A stretch of DNA of 64,000 bases. Source: Seminavis robusta (Eukaryota; Bacillariophyta; Bacillariophyceae; Naviculales; Naviculaceae). The stretch spans positions 1 to 64,000 of the forward strand of contig CAICTM010000012.1 of the NCBI GenBank assembly GCA_903772945.1, in the 5' to 3' direction. Position numbers and translations under genes: made by a program. The stretch's first letter is position 1, and every line of letters starts with the position of its first letter. Below are positions 1 to 10,154 of this stretch, one piece after another. The notes below the pieces were generated by a model. The model made no database searches. It worked only from the letters and a program-made list of their open reading frames with translations, and was not told the origin of the DNA.

Positions 1-3000
1 AGAACGTGGTGTTCTGGCTCAGTTCAGCGTCCGGAGAAGAAGTGTATCCAACGCAATAGGCTTGTTTTCCTATATATCGACTCGTAAATTGTGTTTTTGG
101 TAACGTCTGTCGAACTCTGATGATTGTATCGACTTCTTCTTCAAATTCACAAGGTTCGCTAGCTACACCCTCGAGGTACCACCGGAACGTGGTGTTCTGG
201 CTCAGTTCAGCGTCCGAAGAAGAAGTGTATCCAACGCGCTAGGCTGGTTTTTCCTATATATCGACTCGTGAATTGTGTTTTTGGTAACGTCTATCGACTC
301 TGATGATTGTATCGACTTCTTCTCAAATTCACAAGGTTTGCTGGCTACACCCTCGAGGTACCACCGGAACGTGGTTCTGGCCAGTTCAGCGTCCGAGAGA
401 AGTTATCCACGCGCATAGGCTGGTTTTTCCTATATATCGATTCTGAATTGTGTTTTGGTAACGTCTATCGAACTCTGATGATTGTATCGACTTCTTCTTC
501 AAATTCACAAGGTTCGCTAGCTACACCCTCGAGGTACCACCGGAACGTGGTGTTCTGGCTCAAGTCAGCGTCCGAAGAAGAAGTGTATCCAACGCGCATA
601 GGCTGGTTTTCCTATATATCGACTCGTGATTGGTTTTTGGTAACGTCTATTGAACCTGATGATTGTACGACTTCTGTTCAAATTCCAAGGTTTGCTGGCT
701 ACACCCGGGTACCGCCGGAACGTAATGTTCTGGCTCAGTTCAGCGTCCGAAGGAAGTGTATCGACTTCTTCTTCAAATTCAAAAGGTTGCTGGCTCACCC
801 TTCGCGTCCGACAGAAGTGTATCCAATGCGCATAGGCTGGTTTTTCCTATATATCGACTCGTGAATTGTGTTTTTGGTAACGTTATCGAACTCTGATGAT
901 TGTATCGACTTCTTCTTCATATTCACAAGGTTTGCTGGCTACACCCTCGAGGTACCACCGGAACGTGATGTTCTGGCCCAGTTCAGCGTCCGAAGAGAAG
1001 TGTATCCAACGCGCATAGGCTGGTTTTTCCTATATATCGATTTCGTGAATTGTGTTTTAACGTCTATCGAACTCTGATGATGTATCGACTTCTTCTTCAA
1101 ATTCACAAGGTTCGCTAGCTACACCTCGAGGTACCACCGGAACGTGGTGTTCTGGCTCAAGTCAGCGTCCGAGAGAAGTGTATCCAACGCGCATAGGCTG
1201 GTTTTCCTATATATCGACTCGTGAATTGTGTTTTGGTAACGTCTATTGAACCTGATGATTGTATCGACTTCTGTTTCAAATTCACAAGGTTTGCTGGCTA
1301 CACCCTGAGGTACCGCCGGAACGTATGTTCTGCTCAGTTCAGCGTCCGAAGGAGAGTGTATCGATCTTCTTCAAATTCAAAAGGTTTGCTGGCTACACCC
1401 TTCAGCGTCCGAAGAAGAAGTGTATCCAATGCGCATAGGCTGGTTTTTCCTATATATCGACTCGTGAATTGTGTTTTTTGGTAACGTCTTATTGAACCCT
1501 GATGATTGTATCGACTTCTTCTTCAAATTCCAAGGTTCGCTAGCTACACCTCGAGGTACCACCGAACGTGGTGTTCTGGCTCAGTTCAGCGTCCGGAGAA
1601 GAAGTGTATCCAACGCGCATAGGCTGGTTTTTCCATTAATATCGACTCGTGAATTGTGTTTTGGTAACGTCTGTCGAACTCTGATGATTGTATCGACTTC
1701 TTCTTCAAATTCACAAGGTTCGCTAGCTACACCCTCGAGGTACCACCGGAACGTGGTTTCTGGCTCAGTTCAGCGTCCGGAGAAGAAGTGTATCCAACGC
1801 GCATAGGCTGGTTTTTCCTATATATCGACTCGTGAATTGTGTTTTTGGTAACGTCTATTGAACCTGATGATTGTATTCGACTTCTTTTCAAATTCACAAG
1901 GTTTGCTGGCTACACCCTGGAGTACCGCCGGAACGTGATGTTTTGCTCAGTTCAGCGTCCGAAGGAGTGTATCGACTTCTTCTTCAAATTCAAAGGTTTG
2001 CTGGCTACACCCTTCAGCGTCCGAAGAAGAAGTATCCAACGCGCTAGGCTGGTTTTTCCTATATATCGACTCGTGAATTGTGTTTTGGTATCATCGTCTA
2101 TCGACCTGATGATTGTATCGACTTCTTCTTCAAATTCACAAGGTTCGCTGGCTACACCCTCGAGGTACCACCGGAACGTGATGTTCTGGCTCAGTTCAGG
2201 CGTCCGAAGAAGAAGTGTATTCGACTTCTTCTTCAAATTCACAAGGTTTGCTGGCTACACCCTCGAGGTACCACCGGAACGTGATGTTCTGGCTCAGTTC
2301 AGTGTCCGAAGGAGAAGTGTATCCACGCGCATAGGTGTTTTTCCTATTATATCGACTTGTGAATTGTGTTTTTGGTTCGTCTGTCTAACCCTGATGATTG
2401 TATCGACTTCTTCTTCAAGTTCACAAGGTTCGCTAGCTACACCTTCGAGGTACCACCGGAACGTGGTGTTCTGGCTCAGTTCAGCTTCCCGAGAAGAAGT
2501 GTATCCAACGCGCATAGGCTGGTTTTTCCTATATATTGACTCGTGAATTGTGTTTTGGTAACGTCTATCGAACCCTGATGATTGTATCGACTTCTTCTTC
2601 AAATTCACAAGGTTTGCTAGCTACACCCTCGAGGTACCACCGGAACGTGGTGTTCTGGCTCAGGTTCAGCGTCCGAAGGAGAAGTGTACCAACGCATAGG
2701 CTGGTTTTTCCTATATATCGATCGTGAATTGTGTTTTTGGTAACGTCTGTCGAACCCTGATGATTGTATCGACTTCTTCTTCAAATTCACAAGGTTCGCT
2801 AGCACACCCTCGAGGTCCACCGGAACGTGGTGTTCTGGCTCAGTTCAGCGTCCGGAGAAGAAGTGTATCCAACGCGCATAGGCTGGTTTTTCCTATATAT
2901 CGATTCGTGAATTGTGTTTTTGGTAACGTCTATCGAACCTGATATTGTATCGACTTCTTCTTCATATTCACAAGGTTTGCTGGCTACACCCTCGAGGTAC

Positions 3001-3298
3001 CACCGGAACGTGTGTTCTGGCTCAGTTCAGCGTCCGAAGGAGAAGTGTATCCAACGCGCATAGGCTGGTTTTTCCTATATATCACTAGTGTCGACTCGTG
3101 AATTGTGTTTTTGGTAACGTCTATCGAACCCTGATGATTGTATCGACTTCTTCTTCAAATTCACAAGGTTTGCTGGCTACACCCTCGAGGTACCGCCGGA
3201 ACGTGATGTTCTGGCTCAGTTCAGCGTCCGAAGGAGAAGTGTATCGACTTCTTCTTCAAATTCACAAGGTTTGCTGGCTACACCCTCGAGGTACCACC
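1..3298. repeat. Satellite array, ~180-base units with shortened variants
   Basis: About eighteen tandem units of roughly 176-183 bases, open at the left window edge. Each full unit holds, in order, a GGAAC(N5)GTTCTGG near-palindrome, AGTTCAGCGTCCG, CCTATATATCGA, a TGATGATTGTATCGAC block, CTTCTTCTTCAAATTC, and CTCGAGGTACCACC. Units differ by point changes and small indels. Shortened units in which GTGTATC joins directly to GACTTC occur near 757, 1356, 1967, 2216 and 3236. No reading frame runs across units without repeat-derived stops, so the translated stretches here are not genes. The array stops exactly where the LTR element begins. Confidence 0.95.
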
Positions 3299-4260
3299 TG
3301 TCGAGGATAGGCACCAGTGCTATTTGTAGTACGTTTTCTTACTCTTTTATTAAATTAGCTCACAATTGTCCACCTGGACAATTTGCTAGCAAATTAGAAA
3401 CAGGTGTGGTGGCACCAACCACCATGGCCAGCTGCTGCTGGGCAGCATGGCAACAGGAGCAGAGTAGAGTAGAGTACTCCCATGGATGGGAGACTGCAAT
3501 GCAACAACAGAAAGAGACAGGAAAAGCACCATTTTGAGCCAAAAAGTGAGACCTCCATTTTCAATCTTCCAACATACTACGGCGACTTCTCCTTCCCTTC
3601 CAGCCGTACCTCCTGCGCAAAACACTCCTCCAGCTTCAACTTCCTCATTGTCACGAAACAGTACAGTAACTTACAGCATAAGCGAAAGCGCTCCACCTCC
3701 ATGGTGAAACAGGCAACAACAAAGAAAGCGCCCTTCCATCATCGTTCTTCCATGCTCTTCCATAAGTGACCTCCATTGACACACCCGAAGCAGCTGTCAA
3801 CCTCCGTACAGTATCCTCCATACAAAACAAGTGACGTTTCGGCTGGTACATTGACTGGTTCCTACAGGTACAGTATCTCCTATACCGAATTGCTGACTGG
3901 TTACTTTACTGGTAAGAATGTACAAGCGGTACCCAGTGATTTAACGATTTTCAGTCTTGCGGGACGTTTTGAGAGGGTTCTGGTGATGTTCCGTGATGTT
4001 TTGTGACGTTCCGCGACCCTCAGAAGGCTCCAGTGAGAACCCAAAGGTCACCTCCACGTTAATTCCTACATGACACCAGTACTGAACAAGATCTATTGGT
4101 ATCTTTCCTTTTCCAAACTCCTCCTCGAGTCAACTTCCTTCCTCTCATAAATCTAAATTCCAGGATACCAAACAGGACTTATTGTTGAGTCGCCCCAGGA
4201 CACTGCCTCTATTTATAAGCGAATTGTCCACCGGCAACTAAAGACTATAGGCCCTCTGAC
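3299..4260 (+). repeat. 5' LTR and leader of the gypsy-like element
   Basis: Starts with TG directly after the last satellite unit. The first 82 bases (to 3380, ending in CA) match the right-hand end of the element. The inner limit is uncertain: either the LTR is only about 80 bases, or it is about 0.9 kb and the right copy is truncated. The second reading is favoured because a TATA-like ATTTATAAG lies at 4211-4219, about 80 bases before the first reading frame, as expected of an LTR promoter. A TGGTATC at 4097, as seen at the start of initiator-methionine tRNA primer sites, is too weak to call. Bases 3371-3387 form part of an inverted repeat. Confidence 0.6.
4211..4219 (+). promoter_or_regulatory. 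TATA-like box of the gypsy-like element
   Basis: ATTTATAAG lies about 80 bases upstream of the first element reading frame and downstream of the terminal repeat. Position and sequence fit a core promoter; there is no direct proof of use. Confidence 0.35.
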
Positions 4261-4296
4261 ACTTAATTCTTCTTTAAGGCAACTATCTTCTAACCG

Positions 4297-4962
4297 ATGC
4301 GACTCCTGTGCAGCTTCGAAAACGATTACCGGTACGCATACCTTGACCGCAACTTCTACCTCTCGCGCGACTGCAAAGGCAAGAAGATCAGAACCAAGGT
4401 AAAGTTTACGACCAAGTCTAGCGAGTACGACCGTGACCAGCTCACCTACAAAGTGACCCGGAACACAGTGTTGGTTGTACAGTACTGCAAGTGCCCGACT
4501 TGGGAAGACAACGGATACTCGATCGCACGTCCGACAAGGACTGGGCGAAAATTCTCCCAGGAACTTTCGTCTATACAGCAGAAGTCTCACGTCCAGGACC
4601 GATTCATCGTTTTGTTTGCCCCTGATCACATCCATCGTTCGGAAAAACCCGGTGTGATTTTAAGTGACGGCCAAAATCCGGGAGTGCCCAAATATTCATT
4701 GCAGGACCGCGACGAAATTTACGGACTAGAGAACAGGTTCTACACTGGTTTGTCCCCACGAGACCTTGACGATATTGCCGTTGGATTGGCTCCAGATGTC
4801 GATTGGGTCCAGGCAGGTGAAAACCACGAACCCGAAGAACCCGAGACCGAAACCGAAGACGCTCCTGAAGAAGAAGCCCAAGAGATCGAAGTCGAAGTCA
4901 ACGAATCGAATCCGGAACAGCGTCAAGTGATTGTGTATTTGCCCGATTCCGACTCTGAATAG
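4297..4962 (+). CDS. Extra acidic-tailed ORF upstream of gag in the gypsy-like element
   Basis: An open frame of 221 codons between the presumed promoter and gag, on the same strand. The first two thirds are mixed charged and hydrophobic. The last third is strongly acidic, with Glu/Pro/Thr runs such as EPEEPETETEDAPEEEAQ, and ends in a DSDSE tail. No retroelement domain is recognised: there is no zinc knuckle and no protease or RT motif. Ty3/gypsy elements normally begin with gag, so this is an accessory frame of unknown role. It is either element-specific or a captured host segment. It ends 78 bases before the gag start. Confidence 0.55.
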   Translation: MRLLCSFENDYRYAYLDRNFYLSRDCKGKKIRTKVKFTTKSSEYDRDQLTYKVTRNTVLVVQYCKCPTWEDNGYSIARPTRTGRKFSQELSSIQQKSHVQDRFIVLFAPDHIHRSEKPGVILSDGQNPGVPKYSLQDRDEIYGLENRFYTGLSPRDLDDIAVGLAPDVDWVQAGENHEPEEPETETEDAPEEEAQEIEVEVNESNPEQRQVIVYLPDSDSE

Positions 4963-5040
4963 GCATTATTGAATAACGAGAACATTAGGGTAGTATAACT
5001 TAATTCTTTTCTTCCAACCTCCAACCAACAACTTCCAAAC

Positions 5041-6574
5041 ATGGCGAGCGTGATGACTGACCGAGAAGCTCCAGTGCCATACATCCGAACAACCACCTTT
5101 AAGGCGGATGAAGTGAAGTTCGAGTATGAGCAAGCAAAGGCAAGCATAAAGAAAATCGAAAAGAAAGACCAGAATGATAAGCTTGTCGAGACGACAACTG
5201 AGACAACAACCGCAAAGGCATCTCGAAAAGTGTACCTGAAGACGTATGGACACACAAGTGAAGAAGACGCAGAACATGCCTTCGAGGCATTAGAAAAATT
5301 ACAGACGGAACTCGAAGCCGAGTTCAAGGTCGTCGAGACCAACAAAGCCAATGATGCAACCCTGTTGTTTAAAGCAACAAAGAAGATCTTTACAGGACCA
5401 GCTTTGACAGAATGGAACAACATAGTGGACGTAACAAAGACAGATTGGGAAGCATACAAGACGACAATGGCGAAGTTCATGTGTACGGTAGTGCTGAAAG
5501 ATGACGCGTACAATGAGCAAACAAACTACATGAGAGAAAGAATCAAGCCGATGGGTTTGACTACAAAGCAGTGGTGGCTGCGATTGCAGACGATGAATCG
5601 ATACTTGAAGTTCTTTATTAAGGACATGAATGCTTTGAAACGACACTGCGGCGGCGGCGTTAACTTCAAAGACTGGTGGAACGAAGGTGGCTTAAGTGAC
5701 ACCGAATTGAGACGGATTGTGACAACAAGAGTCCCATTGGAATGGCAGCAGAGACTGCGTCTACAAGACATTGGACACAAATACCGAGATGAAGGGGAGA
5801 TCAGCAGTATTATAGACTTCTTCACCCTATTGGAAACTAATGAACAACTAAGAAACCGCCGAGGATCGGCAAGAATGACCCCACGTGGAAGAACAATGCC
5901 TGCGCGAGGCGGCAATCAAGGATTTCGAAACAGACATGCAACAAAGAGGCCCATTCAGACAAGGATACAACCAATCAAACAGAAATAGACCGGCAGGTCC
6001 CAACCGATACCAGAATAATCATAGCCAAGGATATGGCAACAGACAAGCGCAACCTAGTAGGTACCAACCACCGCGGTATCAAGGATCCTACAACTCAGGC
6101 GGTCGAACAGGAAACTCGACGAGAGGGAATGCAGTCGGCGGACATTTCGGTGGCCAACGAAACAATCGACGACCCTTCCAAGGACAGAACAACTGGCGGC
6201 CAAGGCCAGGCGGAAACTCTGGCAATGGTGGAGGCAGAAATCAACCTCCACGACGAAGTGAAGGATACTACGCTTCACGAAGACGGAATGAAGCATTCTA
6301 TCATGAACCCATGGTGGAAACAGTAGAAGAAGATGATGAAGAGTGGGAGCAAGCCGAGGATGAGCAATACCACATCAGAGAAGAACAGGACCAGGCTTAC
6401 TACCAGGATGAGGCAGAAGAGCAATTGGTGGATCAATGGAACGATCAGTTCTATGTCTACGATGAAGATGACGATGGACAGGATCAGGAAGAACAGGGCT
6501 ACCAATTGATGGATGATGACAACAACTATGATTGCGGCTATGGCTACCAGGGCTATGGTCGCGAGCATTTTTAG
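5041..6574 (+). mobile_element. gag region of the gypsy-like element
   Basis: The start lies in good context (AACATGGCG). The first part is helix-rich with Lys/Glu/Thr and aromatic residues (for example KQWWLRLQTMNRYLKFF), as expected of a retrotransposon capsid. The following part is rich in Arg, Gly, Gln and Asn, then strongly acidic with many Tyr/Gln/Asp, as in nucleic-acid-binding gag tails. No clear CCHC knuckle is seen. The end overlaps the start of pol, as is common where pol is made by frameshifting. It belongs to the fossil element. Confidence 0.75.
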
Positions 6575-9500
6575 CCAGGAAGAAGAGCTAGAAGATGATC
6601 AACTTAGCGACGATGACTCCATTGCTTCGACAGAGGACCAACAATCGATACCCTCTACAGTGGTGATCATTGCGATACATAACAAGAAGACGGGACGCCA
6701 AGAACTATTCCGCGTTCTCTTAGACACCGGTACCAACCGATGCATGGCAACTACAGCGGCGATTGATCGTGCTGGCCTGACACTTAGGAACAATCGGGAG
6801 CACAAGTATCACACGGCTGCTGGCGTGTTTAGCACCAAGCACTCTGCACGGATTCGAGCACATCGCATTCTGGAACTCAACAGCCGAAGAGTTCTGCAGA
6901 ATTTGAAAGTGCAAGTGACGGAAGGCAAATTAGGAATGTATGACTTTATATTTGGACGTGACTACATGAACCGTTATGGAATTGACCTACTCTTCAGTGA
7001 ACAAGTCATCCGATGGGACGGAATGCGGATGGCAATGAAGAACATAGAGGAAACCAAAACCGACATTGATCGACTGGAGAATGAGATCAATCTAATCGAT
7101 GAAGATCCAAGCTCGGTGATCGATGAATTCTGGGAATCTCACTGTGCGCAAGACCATTGGGAATGCCACGCACAGCAGATTATGGACTCGAAGTACGACA
7201 AGCAAGACCTCCTTCGAGTTGCTAAAGACCAGGTACATCTCTCAGTAGATGAGCGCGATGCCCTACACAAGTTGTTCGCTGAATACGAAGACCTGTTTCA
7301 AGGAACACTTGGAGAATGGCCTGATGAAGAGGTGTCCGTAGAACTGACCAAAGATGCCGTGCCCTATCACTGCGGCAAGCCTATCCGGATACCACACATA
7401 CACCTGGAGACCTTGAAGAAAGAAGTTCAACGCTTAGTAGACATTGGAGTACTTGAAATAGTAGACGGGGCTACAGCAGGCCCTTGGTGTGCTCCGAGCT
7501 TCATTGTCCCAAAGAAGGATGGACGAGTACGCTTCATCACGGACTACCGTGAGTTGAACAAGCGTATAAGACGGAAGCCTTGGCCAATGCCACACATCAC
7601 GGACCTGATCCAGGACGTTGGTCCGTACACGTATGTGACAGCTTTGGATTTGAGTATGGGATACTACCACTTCCGTTTGGATGATGAACTGAGCGACATG
7701 TCAACGTTTATGCTACCCTTTGGACTTTACAAGTATCGGCGACTGCCGATGGGACTGAGCATAAGCCCTGATGTTTTCCAGGAACGAATGGCAAAGCTTT
7801 TTGCGGATATTCCTTTCGTACGTGTTTACATTGACGACCTGTTGATATTCTCCAACGGAACCTATGAGGATCACTTGGAGAAAGTTCGATTGGCTTTGGA
7901 GCGATTGAAGTCAAAGAACTTGGCGGTGAATGCCCTCAAGTCGTACTGGGCAGTGCAGGAAGTCGACTACTTAGGATTCCGTTTGACCCGAGAAGGAGCC
8001 AAGCCACAGGCAAAGAAGGTTTCGGCCATTATGAATATGGAGAGACCAAAGAACAAGCGAGAGCTACGAAGATTTATAGGATTGGTGAACTACTACCGAT
8101 TCATGTGGAGATATCGCAGTCATGTGCTATCCCCATTGACTGAGCTGATCAGTAAGAACATGCCATTTCGATGGACTGACCGGCAACAAGTAGCTTTTGA
8201 TGAGATGAAACGAATAGTCAGCAAGGAAGTTCTCTTGTCCTTTCCGGACTACAGTGAACGCTTCCAGCTCTACACCGATGCATCAGACAAGCAGATCGGT
8301 GCAGTGCTCAAGCAAGGAAAGAAGACATTGGCCTTCTTTTCGAAGAAGCTGACTGGCCCACAGAAGAACTATGGGGTCGGAGAAAAGGAAATGCTGTCGA
8401 TTGTGGAAGCATTGAAAGAGTTTCGGACGATGGTCTACGGCTATCCCATCGACATCTATACCGACCACAAGAACTGGGCTTACGACAAGACCCTGCGCAA
8501 TGCTCGAGTGATGCGCTGGCGTCTTTTGCTCCAAGACTATGCACCAACCATCCACTACATCAAGGGAGAAAAGAATGTGGTGGCGGATGCACTGTCTAGG
8601 ATTCCATCTTCTGGAAGTGAGAAGGAGATGACCGAGGAAGAAGCTTTCGCGCTGGTGGAGGAAGCTTTCGAGATGACTCCTCGAACATGGAGGCAATTCT
8701 ATCAGCCTCTAACGATTGCTGAAATTGGGCGAGCACAGAAGAATGACAAATATGTGCAAACCCTCAGGCAGCAAGCACCAGACCGTCTTGGTGAGTTCTT
8801 CGAAGACATCGGAAGAAAGAGCGGACCTGACAGGGTCATCACTGAGACAGATGCGGTAGATGGAGACCACCGCATCATTGTGCCGGCGGCATTGACTCAA
8901 CGATTGATGGAGTGGTATCACACCACTCTAGTTCATCCCGGAGTGAACCGTCTGTACAATACTTTACGACACATTACACGTGGCCGAAGATGTTAGAACA
9001 GATTCGGACCTACATTAGGAGCTGTCATGCATGCCAACTAGGTAAGCGAGGAATGCGAGGTTACGGTAAGATTCCATTGAAGATCCAGAGACCGAGCCAT
9101 GGAAGGACGTGGCAGTGGACCTTTCCGGACCGTGGAAAGCAACGGTGGACAACAAGGAAGTAATCTTTCATACCCTTACGATCATTGATGTTTTCACTGG
9201 ATGGCCCGAGATCATTCCAATCACGACCAAGAAGAGTGAGACGATTGCGGATCTATTCATTCAGGAGTGGCTACGACGGTATCCACGACCAAGCCGAGTT
9301 ATCTTTGATCAAGGTGGCGAGTTTGACTGTAGAAGTTTTCATGCTACATGTACCCGATGGTTCGTTAAGCCAGAACCAATCACTGCGAAGAATCAAGAGC
9401 GAATGCCATTGTGGAGCGAATGCACAAAGTCTTAGGAGACATGCTTCGTGTCCAGATTGCAACCAAGCACCTCAAGGAAGATCCCATCAAGGATCTGACA

Positions 9501-9880
9501 AGTGCGGCGGCCTATGCTATGAGAGCAACTGTCCATGGAGTGACCAAGTATTCACCATCTCAACTGGTTTACCAGAGAGATATGATTCTGAGGACTAAGA
9601 TGGAGGCGGACGTCGAACGTGTTCGACAACGCAGAGAAGCAGCGATCCAAGTGAAAACACTCGAGAAACCGAAGAAGGATTGCCCATAACTACAAGAAGG
9701 GTGATCACGTTCTGATTAAGAGCAGTTCGATGGATCCGAAGATGCAACTCAACGTTGGCCCTTTCAAGGTGGTGAGTTTCAACAAAGCATCAGGAACTCT
9801 TCATATTCAGCGAAGGAACTACATCGAGCCCATCAACATTCGATTAGTGCGACCATACTTTGGAAGCACGACTCGCTGAG
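6513..9880 (+). mobile_element. pol region of the gypsy-like element (PR-RT-RH-INT)
   Basis: Family motifs appear in Ty3/gypsy order. Aspartic protease has LLDTGTNRCMA. Reverse transcriptase runs from about PWCAPSFIVPKKDGR through VTALDLSMGYYHF to the catalytic box VYIDDLLIF. RNase H has LYTDASDKQIGAVL and a TDHKN box. Integrase has an HHCC-type zinc region (HPGVNRLYNTLRHIT, then SCHACQLGKRG) and a core with a VFTGWPEIIP-like block and IFDQGGEF. The region ends just before the right terminal repeat. The coding region is interrupted a few times, so it is read as a fossil. Confidence 0.9.
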
Positions 9881-9913
9881 CTATTGCAGAGCCCCTACAT
9901 GCTGGTGGCGACT

Positions 9914-9990
9914 GTCGAGGATAGGCACCAGTGCTATTGTAGTACGTTTTCTTAATCTTAAAATAAGCTCACAATTTGTGCACCTGGACA
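9914..9990 (+). repeat. 3' terminal repeat of the gypsy-like element (short or truncated)
   Basis: TGTCGAGGATAGGCACCAG and the following ~60 bases repeat the left end of the element, ending at CACCTGGACA. Similarity stops there. Beyond it is host-like sequence leading to the gene at 10155. No target duplication is seen against the left flank, which fits truncation or later rearrangement. Confidence 0.75.
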
Positions 9991-10154
9991 CAAAACAACC
10001 TCAACAATTGACAAACAAAATGACAAAACCGAAAGAGTGGAGCTTTGTTGAGAGTGCAAGGAGCCAGAGCAACCATAAAAAGTAAAAGAACAAGGGCGAA
10101 ACTACTAGCTAGCTAGAGCGTGAGATCATTTCGGGTACCGTACAATCGAGAAAG

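Larger units (their letters stand above)
3299..9990 (+). mobile_element. Ty3/gypsy-like LTR retrotransposon, broken
   Basis: The ends share a sequence beginning TGTCGAGGATAGGCACCAG, at 3299 and again at 9914. Inside, in order on the plus strand, are an extra reading frame (4297-4962), a gag region (5041-6574) and a pol region (6513-9880) with protease, reverse transcriptase, RNase H and integrase. The order RT-RNase H-integrase places it in Ty3/gypsy rather than Ty1/copia. It is broken, with a handful of interruptions, mainly in the later part of pol. The right terminal repeat is short or truncated. The two ends differ by several changes and small indels over about 80 bases, which suggests it is not a very recent insertion. 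No target duplication is visible. Confidence 0.9.

Noticed and set aside
120-180. CTCGAG next to GGTACC looks like a cloning polylinker
   Set aside because: It occurs in almost every satellite unit with natural divergence, so it is part of the repeat and not vector sequence.
1-3298. Several 60-235-codon open stretches on both strands in the satellite
   Set aside because: They are translations of the tandem repeat with unit-to-unit frame changes and no independent coding signal.
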